Positions 1 to 8,863 of a stretch of DNA of 35,191 nt are shown here, in pieces. Where the stretch lies: assembly GCA_947479755.1 (NCBI GenBank), contig CANKAM010000009.1:68464-103654 (forward strand), read 5' to 3'. The notes beneath the pieces were generated by a model that was not told where the DNA came from, did not search any database, and saw only the letters and a program-made list of their open reading frames with translations. Both the position numbers and the translations under genes were made by a program. The DNA comes from Bacteroidota bacterium. Lineage in GTDB: Bacteria; Bacteroidota; Bacteroidia; SXHM01. The first letter of the stretch is position 1; every line of letters starts with the position of its first letter.

Positions 1-245
1 TTCAGTTCATTATCATTGGTGATAATTCGCTGTTCACCGCTGCCCTGATTAATTTCAGAAACAAGTTTTGGTTTAGACTCAGAAGTTTTTCCCGACACGG
101 TTTCCCATGCCTCTTTCTTTTCCGGTTTTGATATGATTTCTTCTGCGTAAGTGTTCCACTCACCGCATTCAGGACATTTGCCAATCCATTTTGCGCTTTG
201 CGCTCCGCAATTCTGGCAAAAAAAACCTGACTTAACCTTTGACAT
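1..245 (-). CDS. radA: DNA repair protein RadA, N-terminal part (cut by window edge)
   Basis: Reading leftward from the ATG at 243-245, the first 81 codons are open to the window edge. The translation starts MSKVKSGFFCQNCGAQSAKW and continues IGKCPECGEWNTY, which is the four-cysteine zinc finger (CxxC...CxxC, residues about 10-28) that opens RadA. It reaches the segment just before the usual LGGGIVPGS and Walker A region (here ITNDNEL). RadA is a RecA-like ATPase with a Lon-like C-terminal domain that helps branch migration and processing of recombination intermediates. The ATPase and Lon-like parts lie outside the window. A small lipoprotein gene ends 8 bases upstream on the same strand, so the two may be cotranscribed. 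The identity is strong because the zinc finger and its flanking residues are typical. Confidence 0.93.
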   Translation of the reverse strand, partial: MSKVKSGFFCQNCGAQSAKWIGKCPECGEWNTYAEEIISKPEKKEAWETVSGKTSESKPKLVSEINQGSGEQRIITNDNEL

Positions 246-253
246 AAAGGTTA

Positions 254-646
254 CTAGCGCTCAAACTCTCTGTTATAAAGACCTCCGTCTTTATCGTTTA
301 CTATATAAAGCTTACCTGCTTTTAATTCAACAATCCACCATTCAGCCTCGTAATAATTAAGATTATTGGTCATTTCAGATGTTGTTAAGCGGGTTTCAAG
401 AAACTTAGCTTCTACGGAGTATTTTCCTTCAGAAATAACAGCCACCCCTTGAGCTCCGTTTTGTCTTATAATAAGCCTTGAGTCATTAGTAAACTCCCAT
501 GTTTCACTTAAAGTGTCAGCGGGATCATGAATAGGAACCAACCTCCATTCGCCCTGAAGTTTATTAACGGTGTCCGTAGTGCAGGAAGTAAGGCTAAGGC
601 CAAGTATAATTGAAAGTAATCCTACAGAGTAAAAAATGTTTTTCAT
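254..646 (-). CDS. small lipoprotein, lipocalin-like size, function unknown
   Basis: This 130-residue protein begins with a lipoprotein signal peptide: a basic start, a hydrophobic stretch, and the lipobox LTSC with the lipidated Cys at about residue 22. The mature part contains LQGEWRLVPI, a W-x-E-TWEF stretch and alternating beta-like segments. That resembles the lipocalin-like lipoproteins common in Bacteroidota, where a GxW motif opens the barrel, but the assignment is only by pattern. Expected location is the periplasmic or outer membrane. It lies 8 bases upstream of radA on the same strand and diverges from the DUF2723 gene. No catalytic residues are recognisable. Confidence 0.8.
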   Translation of the reverse strand: MKNIFYSVGLLSIILGLSLTSCTTDTVNKLQGEWRLVPIHDPADTLSETWEFTNDSRLIIRQNGAQGVAVISEGKYSVEAKFLETRLTTSEMTNNLNYYEAEWWIVELKAGKLYIVNDKDGGLYNREFER

Positions 647-766
647 GCGCTTATTTTTTTGAAAAAATGCAGGTTAAAATTAAGTATTTATTCTGAAATG
701 CAAATTCCCGGCTTAAAGCCTCTGTTATATTTTTCTAATTTCGCGAGCCAAACCAAGAAAATCAGG

Positions 767-3700
767 ATGAAGAATCACCAGTATCTGAACAACCTCACCG
801 GTTGGATTATATTTATAATAGCAGCAGCAGTTTACCTGCTTACCATAGAACCAACTTCCAGTTTCTGGGATTGCGGTGAGTTTATTGCCTCATCCTATAA
901 ATTGCAGGTAGGGCATCCTCCCGGAGCTCCTTTCTTTATGATGCTGGGCAGAATTTTTTCACTTTTTGCAATGGGCGATGTTACTAAAGTAGCCATGATG
1001 GTGAACATTATGAGTGCTTTGTGCAGCAGCTTTACTATTCTGTTTCTGTTCTGGACCATTACCGCTTTCGCCAAAAAAGCAGCGCTTGCAGAAGGCGAAA
1101 TGACAACTGCAAAAACCATTGCTGTTTTAGGAAGCGGAGTTGTTGGTGCTTTGGCTTACACGTTTTCTGATTCGTTTTGGTTCTCAGCTGTGGAAGGGGA
1201 AGTTTATGCGATGTCATCGTTTTTTACAGCTGCAGTAGTTTGGGCAATGGTGAAGTGGGAATCGGTTGCCGATAAACCTCATGCCGACCGCTGGCTTATT
1301 CTGATTGCTTACCTGATGGGACTTTCAGTAGGTGTTCACTTGCTGAACCTGCTTTGTATTCCTGCTCTTGCTTTTATTTATTATTTCAAAAAATATGAGT
1401 TTTCGTGGAAAGGATTTATCATCACCGCTATAACAGGAGTTGGCCTTTTAGTTTTTATTCAATACGGAATTATCCCTGGTGTTGTGAAAATTGCCGCAAA
1501 ATTTGAAATGCTGTTTGTAAACAGTTTCGGAATGCCTTTTAATTCAGGATTGTTGGTTTACGGAATTGTGATTGTAAGTTTGGTTACTTATGGTCTGTAT
1601 TTCACCGGACAAAAAGGAATGCGACTTGCAAACACTGCGCTACTTTGCCTTACCGTAATCTTAATCGGCTATTCTTCTTACGCCATGATTGTTATTCGTT
1701 CTTCGGCAAAACCACCGATGAATGAAAATGAACCTTCCAACGTTTACAGTTTATTGGCATATCTGAATCGTGAGCAGTATGGTGACCGTCCTTTGGCTTA
1801 CGGACAATATTACAGTACGCCTTTAGAAATTGATTACGACAAGCAACAATACAAATACAAAGACGGCACTCCCGTTTACTATCAGGGAAAAGACAAAAGT
1901 GGAAAAGACCAATACTTAATTGCTGACGACCGCAAAGGATCCATTCCTGTTTATGATCCTAAATTTTGCACCATTTTCCCGCGTATGTACAGCTCGGAAG
2001 GGCATCACAAATCTGCCTACAGAAACTGGGCGGATATTAAAGGCAAAAAAATAAAAACAAACAGACCTGATGTTAAAGAAGTAGAGATGCCAACCTTTGG
2101 CGAGAACCTTACTTTCTTTTTTAAATACCAGTTGGGACACATGTATTTCCGCTATTTTATGTGGAATTTTGCGGGAAGACAAAACAACATTCAGGGACAC
2201 GGAAGCGCACTGGAAGGAAACTGGATAACGGGCATTCCTTTTATTGATGAAGGCTTAGTAGGTTCTCAGGAAAACCTCCCTGAATACATGGCTGAAAATA
2301 AAGCGATGAATAAATTCTATCTGCTTCCGTTAATCATTGGAATACTTGGTCTGGTTTGGCAATTAACCAAAGACAAAAAAGATTTTTTTGTGGTTTTCTT
2401 ACTCTTTATTTTCACAGGACTTGCCATTGTGGTTTACCTGAATCAGTACCCGTATCAGCCCCGTGAACGTGATTATGCTTATGCCGCTTCGTTCTATGCC
2501 TTCTCTATCTGGATTGGTTTTGGAGTATATTCTGTTTTTGATTTCCTAGCAACAAAACTACCACAAGGTATTTCAGCAGGAATTGCAACTGCGCTTTGTT
2601 TAATTGCTGCTCCTATAGTAATGGCAAAAGATGGCTGGAACGACCACAGCCGCGCAGGACGTTACTCAGCACGCGACTTCGCTATGAATTATCTGAACTC
2701 ATGTGAACCCAACGCCATACTTTTTACTAATGGTGACAACGACACGTTCCCTTTGTGGTACGCTCAGGATGTTGAAGGAATAAGAACAGATGTGCGCGTT
2801 GTTAATCTCAGTCTGCTCAACACCGATTGGTATATTGACCAAATGAAACAAAAGGCTTATGAATCCGAGCCATTGCCTATTTCATTTACAACCGATCAAT
2901 ACCGTCAGGGAACACGGGATTATCTTCCTATTGAGGAGATAACCGATAAAGCAGTTGACCTGCGTGAAGTGATGAAAATTGTTGCCAGTGAAGTTCCCAA
3001 CGCGAAGAAAGAATACGGTGATAATAAAATCAATTTTGTTCCTTCCAAACGACTTTTTATTCCTATTGATTCTGCACAGGTTGTCAGCAGCGGCTATGTT
3101 CCGAAAGATGCGGCAGGACAAGTGGTGAAACAAATGGAATGGGAATTAGACAAACGCTACATTCTGAAAAATGATATGATTTTGTTGGATATTCTTTCCA
3201 ACAATAACTGGAAACGTCCTGTTTATTTTGCAGTAACTGTGGGCAGCGACAACTATCTGGGATTGGAAGATTATTTTCAGTTAGAAGGAATGACCTACAA
3301 AATTGTTCCGATAAAAACTGCGAATGAAAATGGCTCAATTGGCAGAGTAAATACTTCAAACATGTTTGAAAATGTAATGACAAAATTCAAATGGGGAGGA
3401 ATGAAAGATCCTAGTCTTTATATGGATCCGGAAACTGTGCGATTAACAACCGGGTTGCGCTTGAATATGGCACGGTTAGCTTCTTCACTGGCAGAAGAAA
3501 ATAAAAAAGATTCTGCCGTTAAAGTATTAGACCTTTGTTTGCAGGAAATGCCAGATGAAACTATTCCTTACAACTTCTTGATGATTGCAGTTGCAGAGGC
3601 TTATTACAAAGCTGATGCGAATGACAAAGCAAATGCAATTTTGTTGCGAATGGCAGATATTTATGAGCATGAATTGAATTATTATTTTTCACTAGAGCCA

Positions 3701-3862
3701 CGTTTTGTGAAACTAGTGGGAGATGATATTGACCAGGCTTCTTCAGTTTTACAGCGCTCGCTTTCACTTGCAATGGTATATGATCAGAAAGAAGTTGCAG
3801 ATAAGATTGAGAAAAAACTGGATGCTGTGATGGAGAAGAACGCAGGAAAAATGAGAAAATAA
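767..3862 (+). CDS. DUF2723 family membrane protein, GT-C-like glycosyltransferase
   Basis: This is a large membrane protein of 1031 residues. The N-terminal half has many hydrophobic segments, the first at about residues 10-28. It is followed by EPTSSFWDCGEFIASSY and VGHPPGAPF, the DUF2723 signature. Its acidic residues in the first extracytoplasmic loop resemble the catalytic region of GT-C protein mannosyltransferases. Further on are a loop with YQPRERDYAYAASFYAF and the soluble segment AILFTNGDNDTFPLWYAQ, also conserved in this family. The C-terminus is helical and repeat-like, possibly TPR-type. The frame is open from a TTG at 659, but I chose the ATG at 767 because the 36 extra codons overlap a promoter-like TAATTTCG (736-743) and do not resemble the family start. 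A polysaccharide deacetylase follows after 12 bases, which suggests a shared role in glycan modification. The glycosyl substrate is unknown. Confidence 0.9.
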   Translation: MKNHQYLNNLTGWIIFIIAAAVYLLTIEPTSSFWDCGEFIASSYKLQVGHPPGAPFFMMLGRIFSLFAMGDVTKVAMMVNIMSALCSSFTILFLFWTITAFAKKAALAEGEMTTAKTIAVLGSGVVGALAYTFSDSFWFSAVEGEVYAMSSFFTAAVVWAMVKWESVADKPHADRWLILIAYLMGLSVGVHLLNLLCIPALAFIYYFKKYEFSWKGFIITAITGVGLLVFIQYGIIPGVVKIAAKFEMLFVNSFGMPFNSGLLVYGIVIVSLVTYGLYFTGQKGMRLANTALLCLTVILIGYSSYAMIVIRSSAKPPMNENEPSNVYSLLAYLNREQYGDRPLAYGQYYSTPLEIDYDKQQYKYKDGTPVYYQGKDKSGKDQYLIADDRKGSIPVYDPKFCTIFPRMYSSEGHHKSAYRNWADIKGKKIKTNRPDVKEVEMPTFGENLTFFFKYQLGHMYFRYFMWNFAGRQNNIQGHGSALEGNWITGIPFIDEGLVGSQENLPEYMAENKAMNKFYLLPLIIGILGLVWQLTKDKKDFFVVFLLFIFTGLAIVVYLNQYPYQPRERDYAYAASFYAFSIWIGFGVYSVFDFLATKLPQGISAGIATALCLIAAPIVMAKDGWNDHSRAGRYSARDFAMNYLNSCEPNAILFTNGDNDTFPLWYAQDVEGIRTDVRVVNLSLLNTDWYIDQMKQKAYESEPLPISFTTDQYRQGTRDYLPIEEITDKAVDLREVMKIVASEVPNAKKEYGDNKINFVPSKRLFIPIDSAQVVSSGYVPKDAAGQVVKQMEWELDKRYILKNDMILLDILSNNNWKRPVYFAVTVGSDNYLGLEDYFQLEGMTYKIVPIKTANENGSIGRVNTSNMFENVMTKFKWGGMKDPSLYMDPETVRLTTGLRLNMARLASSLAEENKKDSAVKVLDLCLQEMPDETIPYNFLMIAVAEAYYKADANDKANAILLRMADIYEHELNYYFSLEPRFVKLVGDDIDQASSVLQRSLSLAMVYDQKEVADKIEKKLDAVMEKNAGKMRK

Positions 3863-3874
3863 TTTCTTAAAAAT

Positions 3875-4486
3875 TTGTTTTACGTCAGTCCGCCTTTTAT
3901 TTACAAATGGTTTTTAAAGGATGCTGTTTTTCGTGTTCCTACTAAAGAGAAAAAACTTTATCTCACCTTTGATGACGGACCTGTACCTAAAGCAACTCCG
4001 TTTGTTTTAGAGCAACTGCAAAAGTATAATGCCAAGGCAACATTTTTCTGCATCGGAAAAAATGTGCAGGAAAATTCTGAGTTGTATAAAGAGGTTCTGG
4101 CAGAAGGACACAAAACTGCCAACCATACCTTTGACCATATAAACGGTTGGAAAACTAAAACTCAGGATTACCTTGCAAACACAGCTAAATGCGCTGAATT
4201 AGTTAATTCAAAATTATTTCGTCCGCCTTATGGCAAAATCAAATTTTCTCAATACTCAAATCTAAAATCTGAATATTCAATTATTCTCTGGGATGTTTTG
4301 AGTTGGGATTTCAATCCTGAAACAAAACCTGAAAAATGTTTGCAGAATGTTATTAAGAATGCAAAATCAGGAAGTATTATTGTATTCCACGACAGCAAAA
4401 AAGCGTTTAAGAATATGAGTTATGCGCTGCCGAAAGTACTGGAATATTTTTCTGAGAAAGGGTACAGATTTGAAGCGCTGAGCTAA
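3875..4486 (+). CDS. polysaccharide deacetylase family protein (NodB homology)
   Basis: This 203-residue protein has the ordered NodB motifs of carbohydrate esterase family 4. TFDDGP at 31-36 carries the catalytic base and metal aspartates. HTFDH at 84-88 carries the two metal-binding histidines, RPPYG is at 116-120, a WDVLSWDF stretch follows, and IIVFHDS near residue 170 carries the last active-site histidine. Members remove N- or O-acetyl groups from peptidoglycan, chitin or other polysaccharides. The start is the TTG at 3875, the first usable start after the upstream stop at 3860, which lies in the same frame. No signal peptide is evident, though the first residues are hydrophobic. The last bases overlap the stop of the convergent rsmI gene. 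The substrate cannot be told from sequence. Confidence 0.9.
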   Translation: MFYVSPPFIYKWFLKDAVFRVPTKEKKLYLTFDDGPVPKATPFVLEQLQKYNAKATFFCIGKNVQENSELYKEVLAEGHKTANHTFDHINGWKTKTQDYLANTAKCAELVNSKLFRPPYGKIKFSQYSNLKSEYSIILWDVLSWDFNPETKPEKCLQNVIKNAKSGSIIVFHDSKKAFKNMSYALPKVLEYFSEKGYRFEALS

Positions 4487-5157
4487 GAATCAGCACCGGC
4501 CACCACAATCACAATCTCGCCCTTTACTGTTTTGCTTTCAAAATAAGTCTGCAATTCTTCAAGCGTTCCTCGTTTCGTTTCTTCAAACATTTTAGTGAGT
4601 TCGCGTGAGACTGAGGCTTTGCGTTTATCGCCAAAAATTTCTTTGAGTTGTTCCAATGCTTTTATTAAACGATGTGGTGATTCATATAATACAATTGTAC
4701 AATCTAAAGTTGCTAAGTATTGCAGACGGGTTTGTCTTCCTTTTTTTTGTGGCAGAAAACCTTCAAAATAAAAACGATCGCAAGGCAATCCTGAATTAAC
4801 TAATGCAGGAACAAATGCCGTTGGTCCAGGCAGACATTCAATCTCCACTCCTACTTTAACACATTCACGCACTAATAAAAAACCAGGGTCAGAAATTCCG
4901 GGAGTTCCGGCATCGGTTACCAATGCAATATTTTCACCGTTGGCAATTCTTCCTGCAATATGCTGAACAGTTAAATGCTCATTGTGCTGATGATGTGCCT
5001 GAATTTTTTTCTCAATGCCAAAATGCTTCAACAGATTTCCAGATGTTCGCGTATCCTCTGCTAGAATCACATCCACTTCTTTTAAAATTCGCAAAGCACG
5101 TAGTGTTATATCTTCAAGATTGCCGATTGGCGTGGGTACGAGGTAGAGTTTCGACAT
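4483..5157 (-). CDS. rsmI: 16S rRNA (cytidine(1402)-2'-O)-methyltransferase RsmI
   Basis: The protein has 224 residues and is a SAM-dependent tetrapyrrole-methylase-fold enzyme. Visible motifs are LYLVPTPIGNLEDITLRA at the N-terminus, LAEDTRTSGNLLKHFGI, the SAM-binding loop ALVTDAGTPGISDPG, PGPTAFVPALVNSGLP and YESPHRL, all characteristic of RsmI. The enzyme 2'-O-methylates C1402 in the decoding centre of 16S rRNA together with RsmH. Length is near the usual size (about 220-290) and matches the shorter form without an extended C-terminus. The ATG shares its A with the stop codon of the upstream M28 peptidase (TGATG on the minus strand), so translation is probably coupled. The stop overlaps the stop of the convergent deacetylase gene. 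Confidence 0.96.
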   Translation of the reverse strand: MSKLYLVPTPIGNLEDITLRALRILKEVDVILAEDTRTSGNLLKHFGIEKKIQAHHQHNEHLTVQHIAGRIANGENIALVTDAGTPGISDPGFLLVRECVKVGVEIECLPGPTAFVPALVNSGLPCDRFYFEGFLPQKKGRQTRLQYLATLDCTIVLYESPHRLIKALEQLKEIFGDKRKASVSRELTKMFEETKRGTLEELQTYFESKTVKGEIVIVVAGADS

Positions 5158-6422
5158 CAGAATGTTTTTACAAAATCTGTAAGCAACCGAAATAAATCCT
5201 GAAACTCAGTGAGTGGAAGTGTTTCAGACTTGTCATACACATCGTGGTAGGCTTTTATTCCGCCCATTGTGTAAATAAAAAATGCCGGAACACCTTTCTC
5301 TGAAAAATAATAATGGTCGCTGTTGGCTGCCTTGCCGCGCACTTTCACCTGCATGAGATATTTTTTTTCATCATTCACATCTTTCAATGTATTAAACTCT
5401 TTTTCAAACACACTTCCGTTCACAACAGTAATTCCTTCTTCGCCTGTTCCTGCTAAATCAATGTTGATCAAGAATTTTATTTCTTCAAGCGGAAATACAG
5501 GATTTTCTGTATAAAACTTTGAGCCGACTAATCCAGCTTCTTCGGCACCGAAAAAGATAAACACTATCGTGTAATCAGGTTTATTTTCGGGTTTTGAATA
5601 ATACTGCGCGAGGTTTAATAACATTGAAGTTCCGCTGGCATTGTCATTTGCTCCTGGAAATATTGTTTCGCTGCCCATCATACCAAGATGGTCGTAATGC
5701 GCTGAAAAAACAATACTGCTATCGGGCTTAGTTTTGCCTTCAATAAAACCGAGAATATTTTGCGAACCATATTTCGACAAAAATTTATTGGTGATATTGA
5801 GAGTTATTTTCTTTCCATTCTCAGGAAAAGATTTCTTCAAAATTTCAAGTGTTGAAAATGATGAAACTTCCTGCGAAACTCCCCATGTGAGCTTTTCAGG
5901 AATAAGTTTAATAATAACTGTTGCTTCAAAAGAGTTTTGTTCAGCAGCAACAAAATATTCCTTCTGCACTTTATTAAAGCCTGTGGAATCCATCACCACA
6001 ACTTTTCCTTTTTTATTAGTCTTTTCAAATTCATCCATTTTATTCGGATTGCCAATAACTGATTTATTGAGATAGATAATATCATACTCCCCGTTTACAG
6101 ATGGCGCATCAGGTGAAACAATAAAATCAATTCCGGGATGCAATTGCTTTCCGTCAACATCTACTTCCATTGCTTCAGGAAACGTATTTACATTGATTTT
6201 AAAATCCTGATAGTAATTGAAATCAAAGGCTGATACACCCATCTTTTCCAACTGATTGCGTAGATAATGTGCAGCTGATTCATCGCCACCATTAACATAA
6301 CCACGACCATACATTTCGGGAGCGCACAAATCGTTAATCACATTTCGGGCATAATCAATATCCTGCGCAATTACTGTATTGCATAGAAAAATAAAAAATA
6401 AAAGTTGCCTTATTAACTTCAT
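5157..6422 (-). CDS. secreted M28 family zinc aminopeptidase
   Basis: This 421-residue protein opens with a signal peptide (MKLIRQLLFFIFLCNTVIA, likely cleaved before QD). The mature protein has an N-terminal region that may hold a PA-like insert (about residues 100-170), then the M28 catalytic core. Candidate zinc ligands are in SAHYDHLG (His242), GANDNASG (Asp260), FGAEEAGLVGS (Glu294 as base, Glu295 as ligand), INIDLAGTG (Asp322) and AYHDVYD (His393). These fit the two-zinc aminopeptidase arrangement. It probably trims peptides in the periplasm or outside the cell. It is the first gene of a pair with rsmI, overlapping it by one base, an odd functional pairing that may only reflect compaction. 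A candidate -7 element TAAATTCG lies just upstream on the minus strand. Confidence 0.92.
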   Translation of the reverse strand: MKLIRQLLFFIFLCNTVIAQDIDYARNVINDLCAPEMYGRGYVNGGDESAAHYLRNQLEKMGVSAFDFNYYQDFKINVNTFPEAMEVDVDGKQLHPGIDFIVSPDAPSVNGEYDIIYLNKSVIGNPNKMDEFEKTNKKGKVVVMDSTGFNKVQKEYFVAAEQNSFEATVIIKLIPEKLTWGVSQEVSSFSTLEILKKSFPENGKKITLNITNKFLSKYGSQNILGFIEGKTKPDSSIVFSAHYDHLGMMGSETIFPGANDNASGTSMLLNLAQYYSKPENKPDYTIVFIFFGAEEAGLVGSKFYTENPVFPLEEIKFLINIDLAGTGEEGITVVNGSVFEKEFNTLKDVNDEKKYLMQVKVRGKAANSDHYYFSEKGVPAFFIYTMGGIKAYHDVYDKSETLPLTEFQDLFRLLTDFVKTF

Positions 6423-6462
6423 AATTTGCGGACGAATTTACCTATTATAAGAAAACATGACG

Positions 6463-6484
6463 TGCCTCATTTTTTTGTGAGGCA
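6463..6484. promoter_or_regulatory. perfect 7-bp inverted repeat in the M28/hmgA divergent promoter region
   Basis: TGCCTCA (6463-6469) and TGAGGCA (6478-6484) form a perfect inverted repeat with an 8-base T-rich spacer. The spacer contains TTTG at 6474-6477, similar to the Bacteroidota -33 element. A -7-like TAATTTAG follows at 6494-6501, before the hmgA start at 6521. The position suggests either an operator for a repressor of tyrosine catabolism or a short RNA hairpin. Spacing between the two promoter-like elements (16 bases) is shorter than the usual 19-21, so the promoter reading is tentative. Confidence 0.4.
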
Positions 6485-6520
6485 AGGTTTATCTAATTTA
6501 GCCACACCAAAACACAAAAC

Positions 6521-7678
6521 ATGCCTATTTACCATAAGTTAGGAAAGATACCGCAAAAGCGCCACACGGTTTTCAAAAACAAAGACGGCAAGCATTATTA
6601 CGAACAACTTTTCGGAACGGAAGGGTTCGGGGGAATGTCGTCATTGCTGTATCATGTGCACCGCCCAACACAGATAAAAGAAATCGTTAAATCTTACAGC
6701 ATAGCACCAAAAATTGCGGTGGAGAAAAATATCCGTCCTATTTTGCTGAGTGGTTTTAGCGTAAAGCCAACAGCAGATTTTCTGGAAAGCAGAAAATACA
6801 TGTTGGTGAATAATGATGTGTTGCTCGGCCTTGCCGCTCCAACAAAATCGCTGACAAGTTATTTCTACAAAAATGCCGATGCTGATGAAATGCTTTTCAT
6901 CCACAAAGGCAGCGGAACACTGAAAACATATCTGGGAAATATCCCCTTTGAATACGGTGATTACCTCATCATTCCGCGCGGAATGATTTATCAAATTGAA
7001 TTTGATACAAAAGATAACAGGCTGTTATTTTTAGAATCATTTTCACCTATTTATACTCCTAAACGTTATCGAAATCCATTCGGACAACTACTGGAGCATT
7101 CACCTTTCTGTGAGCGCGATTTGAAACTTCCGAAAAATCTGGAGACCAATGACAAGAAAGGGAATTTCATGATGAAGGTTAAAAAAGAAGGAATGATTCA
7201 TGAAATAGTTTATGCCACACACCCTTTTGATGTCGTGGGTTGGGATGGTTATAATTATCCTTATGGATTTTCCATTCATAACTTTGAACCGATAACAGGT
7301 CGCGTGCATTTACCTCCGCCTATTCACCAAACGTTTGAGACAAACACATTTGTGATTTGTTCGTTCTGTCCGCGCTTGTATGATTATCATCCAAAGGCAA
7401 TTCCTGCGCCATACAACCACAGCAACATTGACAGCGATGAAGTGCTTTATTACGTTGATGGTGATTTTATGAGTAGAAATAATATCAAACAAGGACACAT
7501 TACCTTGCACCCGAAAGGCATTCCGCACGGGCCTGCACCCGGAGCAATGGAGCGCAGCATCGGACAAAAAGAAACGCAGGAATTGGCAGTGATGGTGGAT
7601 ACATTCCGTCCGCTGATGGTTACGGAAGATGCAATGAAAATTGACGATAAGGTTTACTACAAAACCTGGGTTGAATAA
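6521..7678 (+). CDS. hmgA: homogentisate 1,2-dioxygenase
   Basis: The protein has 385 residues and fits the bacterial short form of homogentisate dioxygenase, a cupin-fold Fe(II) enzyme that opens the ring of homogentisate to maleylacetoacetate. Visible segments include the N-terminal YEQLFGTEGFGGMSSLLYH, the cupin part HKGSGTLKTYLG..YGDYLIIPRG and the active-site region PAPYNHSNIDSDE. The C-terminal iron region is HPKGIPHGPAPGAMERS. By spacing with human HGD (His335, Glu341, His371), candidate iron ligands are His300 and His336, with Asp306 or Glu307 as the acidic ligand. The next gene, 23 bases downstream, encodes the preceding pathway enzyme, which strongly supports the call. Length is shorter than the roughly 430-445 residues of the classical form. 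Confidence 0.93.
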   Translation: MPIYHKLGKIPQKRHTVFKNKDGKHYYEQLFGTEGFGGMSSLLYHVHRPTQIKEIVKSYSIAPKIAVEKNIRPILLSGFSVKPTADFLESRKYMLVNNDVLLGLAAPTKSLTSYFYKNADADEMLFIHKGSGTLKTYLGNIPFEYGDYLIIPRGMIYQIEFDTKDNRLLFLESFSPIYTPKRYRNPFGQLLEHSPFCERDLKLPKNLETNDKKGNFMMKVKKEGMIHEIVYATHPFDVVGWDGYNYPYGFSIHNFEPITGRVHLPPPIHQTFETNTFVICSFCPRLYDYHPKAIPAPYNHSNIDSDEVLYYVDGDFMSRNNIKQGHITLHPKGIPHGPAPGAMERSIGQKETQELAVMVDTFRPLMVTEDAMKIDDKVYYKTWVE

Positions 7679-7701
7679 CTTAACGATTAAAGAACAAAGC
7701 C

Positions 7702-8862
7702 ATGGCAACAGAAATTAAAAACGTAGAATACGGATTAGAAAAAATTTTTGAAGGAGCGCAGGATTTTCTACCGCTTTTGGGAACAGATTATGTTGAATTC
7801 TATGTGGGCAACGCCAAACAAAGCGCACACTTTTATAAAACTGCTTTTGGCTTTCAATCATTGGCTTATGCAGGATTGGAAACAGGGGTGCGCGACAAAG
7901 CATCCTACGTTTTAGCACAGGATAAAATTCGTTTAGTTCTGACAACTCCGATGAACAGCAGTTCACCCATCAATGAGCATTTGCGCAAACATGGGGATGG
8001 AGTTAAAGTGATTGCCCTGTGGGTTGAGGATGCAACAAAAGCATTTGAAGAAACTACTAAACGTGGTGCAAAAGCCTTTATGCAACCAACGGTTGAAAAA
8101 GATGAACACGGTGAAGTTGTGCGCAGTGGTATTTATACTTATGGAGAAACTATTCACATTTTTGTGGAACGCAAAAATTACAAGGGCACTTTTCTTCCGG
8201 GCTACAAACCCTGGAAATCGGATTACAATCCAACACCTACAGGCTTAAAATTTATTGACCACATGGTTGGAAATGTTGGCTGGGGTGAAATGAATAAAAC
8301 CGTTAAGTGGTATGAGGATGTGATGGGTTTTGTTAATTTCCTTTCGTTTGACGATAAGCAGATTCATACCGAATATTCTGCGCTGATGAGTAAAGTAATG
8401 AGTAACGGAAACGGCAGAATCAAATTCCCGATTAACGAACCGGCTGAAGGCAAAAAGAAATCACAGATTGAGGAATACCTTGATTTTTATGAAAGTCCCG
8501 GCTGTCAGCATATTGCTGTGGCTACCGATGATATTATCAAAACGGTAACGGCTTTGCGTGAACGCGGAGTGGAATTTTTATCAGCTCCTCCCCGCACTTA
8601 TTATGAAGAAATTCCTGCGCGTTTGGGCGAGCATATGAAAATGATGCACGAAGATATTTCTGTGTTGGAGAAACTTGCAATTCTGGTTGATGCAGATGAA
8701 GAAGGTTACCTGCTTCAGATTTTTACCAAACCGGTTGAAGATCGCCCTACTTTGTTTTTTGAAATTATTCAGCGTATGGGTGCAAGAGGTTTTGGAGCAG
8801 GAAATTTCAAAGCATTGTTTGAGTCTATTGAAAGGGAACAGGAGAAAAGAGGGACTTTGTAA
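7702..8862 (+). CDS. hppD: 4-hydroxyphenylpyruvate dioxygenase
   Basis: The protein has 386 residues with two vicinal-oxygen-chelate domains: TDYVEFYVGNAKQSAHFYKT opens the first, and KFIDHMVGNV at about residue 185 opens the second. The Fe(II) ligands are His187 (IDHMV), His270 (GCQHIAVAT) and Glu354 (TLFFEIIQR). The C-terminal helix GARGFGAGNFKALFESIEREQ is typical. The enzyme converts 4-hydroxyphenylpyruvate to homogentisate, the substrate of the hmgA product encoded 23 bases upstream, so the two form a tyrosine/phenylalanine degradation operon. Fumarylacetoacetase is not in the window. A MITE-like repeat begins right after the stop codon. Confidence 0.96.
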   Translation: MATEIKNVEYGLEKIFEGAQDFLPLLGTDYVEFYVGNAKQSAHFYKTAFGFQSLAYAGLETGVRDKASYVLAQDKIRLVLTTPMNSSSPINEHLRKHGDGVKVIALWVEDATKAFEETTKRGAKAFMQPTVEKDEHGEVVRSGIYTYGETIHIFVERKNYKGTFLPGYKPWKSDYNPTPTGLKFIDHMVGNVGWGEMNKTVKWYEDVMGFVNFLSFDDKQIHTEYSALMSKVMSNGNGRIKFPINEPAEGKKKSQIEEYLDFYESPGCQHIAVATDDIIKTVTALRERGVEFLSAPPRTYYEEIPARLGEHMKMMHEDISVLEKLAILVDADEEGYLLQIFTKPVEDRPTLFFEIIQRMGARGFGAGNFKALFESIEREQEKRGTL

Positions 8863-8863
8863 A

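Noticed and set aside
2-184. 60-codon minus-strand frame at the left edge
   Set aside because: It is an out-of-frame shadow of radA; the correct frame shows the RadA zinc finger.
659-766. 36-codon upstream extension of the DUF2723 gene from a TTG
   Set aside because: The extension has no family similarity and overlaps a promoter-like element; the ATG at 767 begins the usual hydrophobic start.
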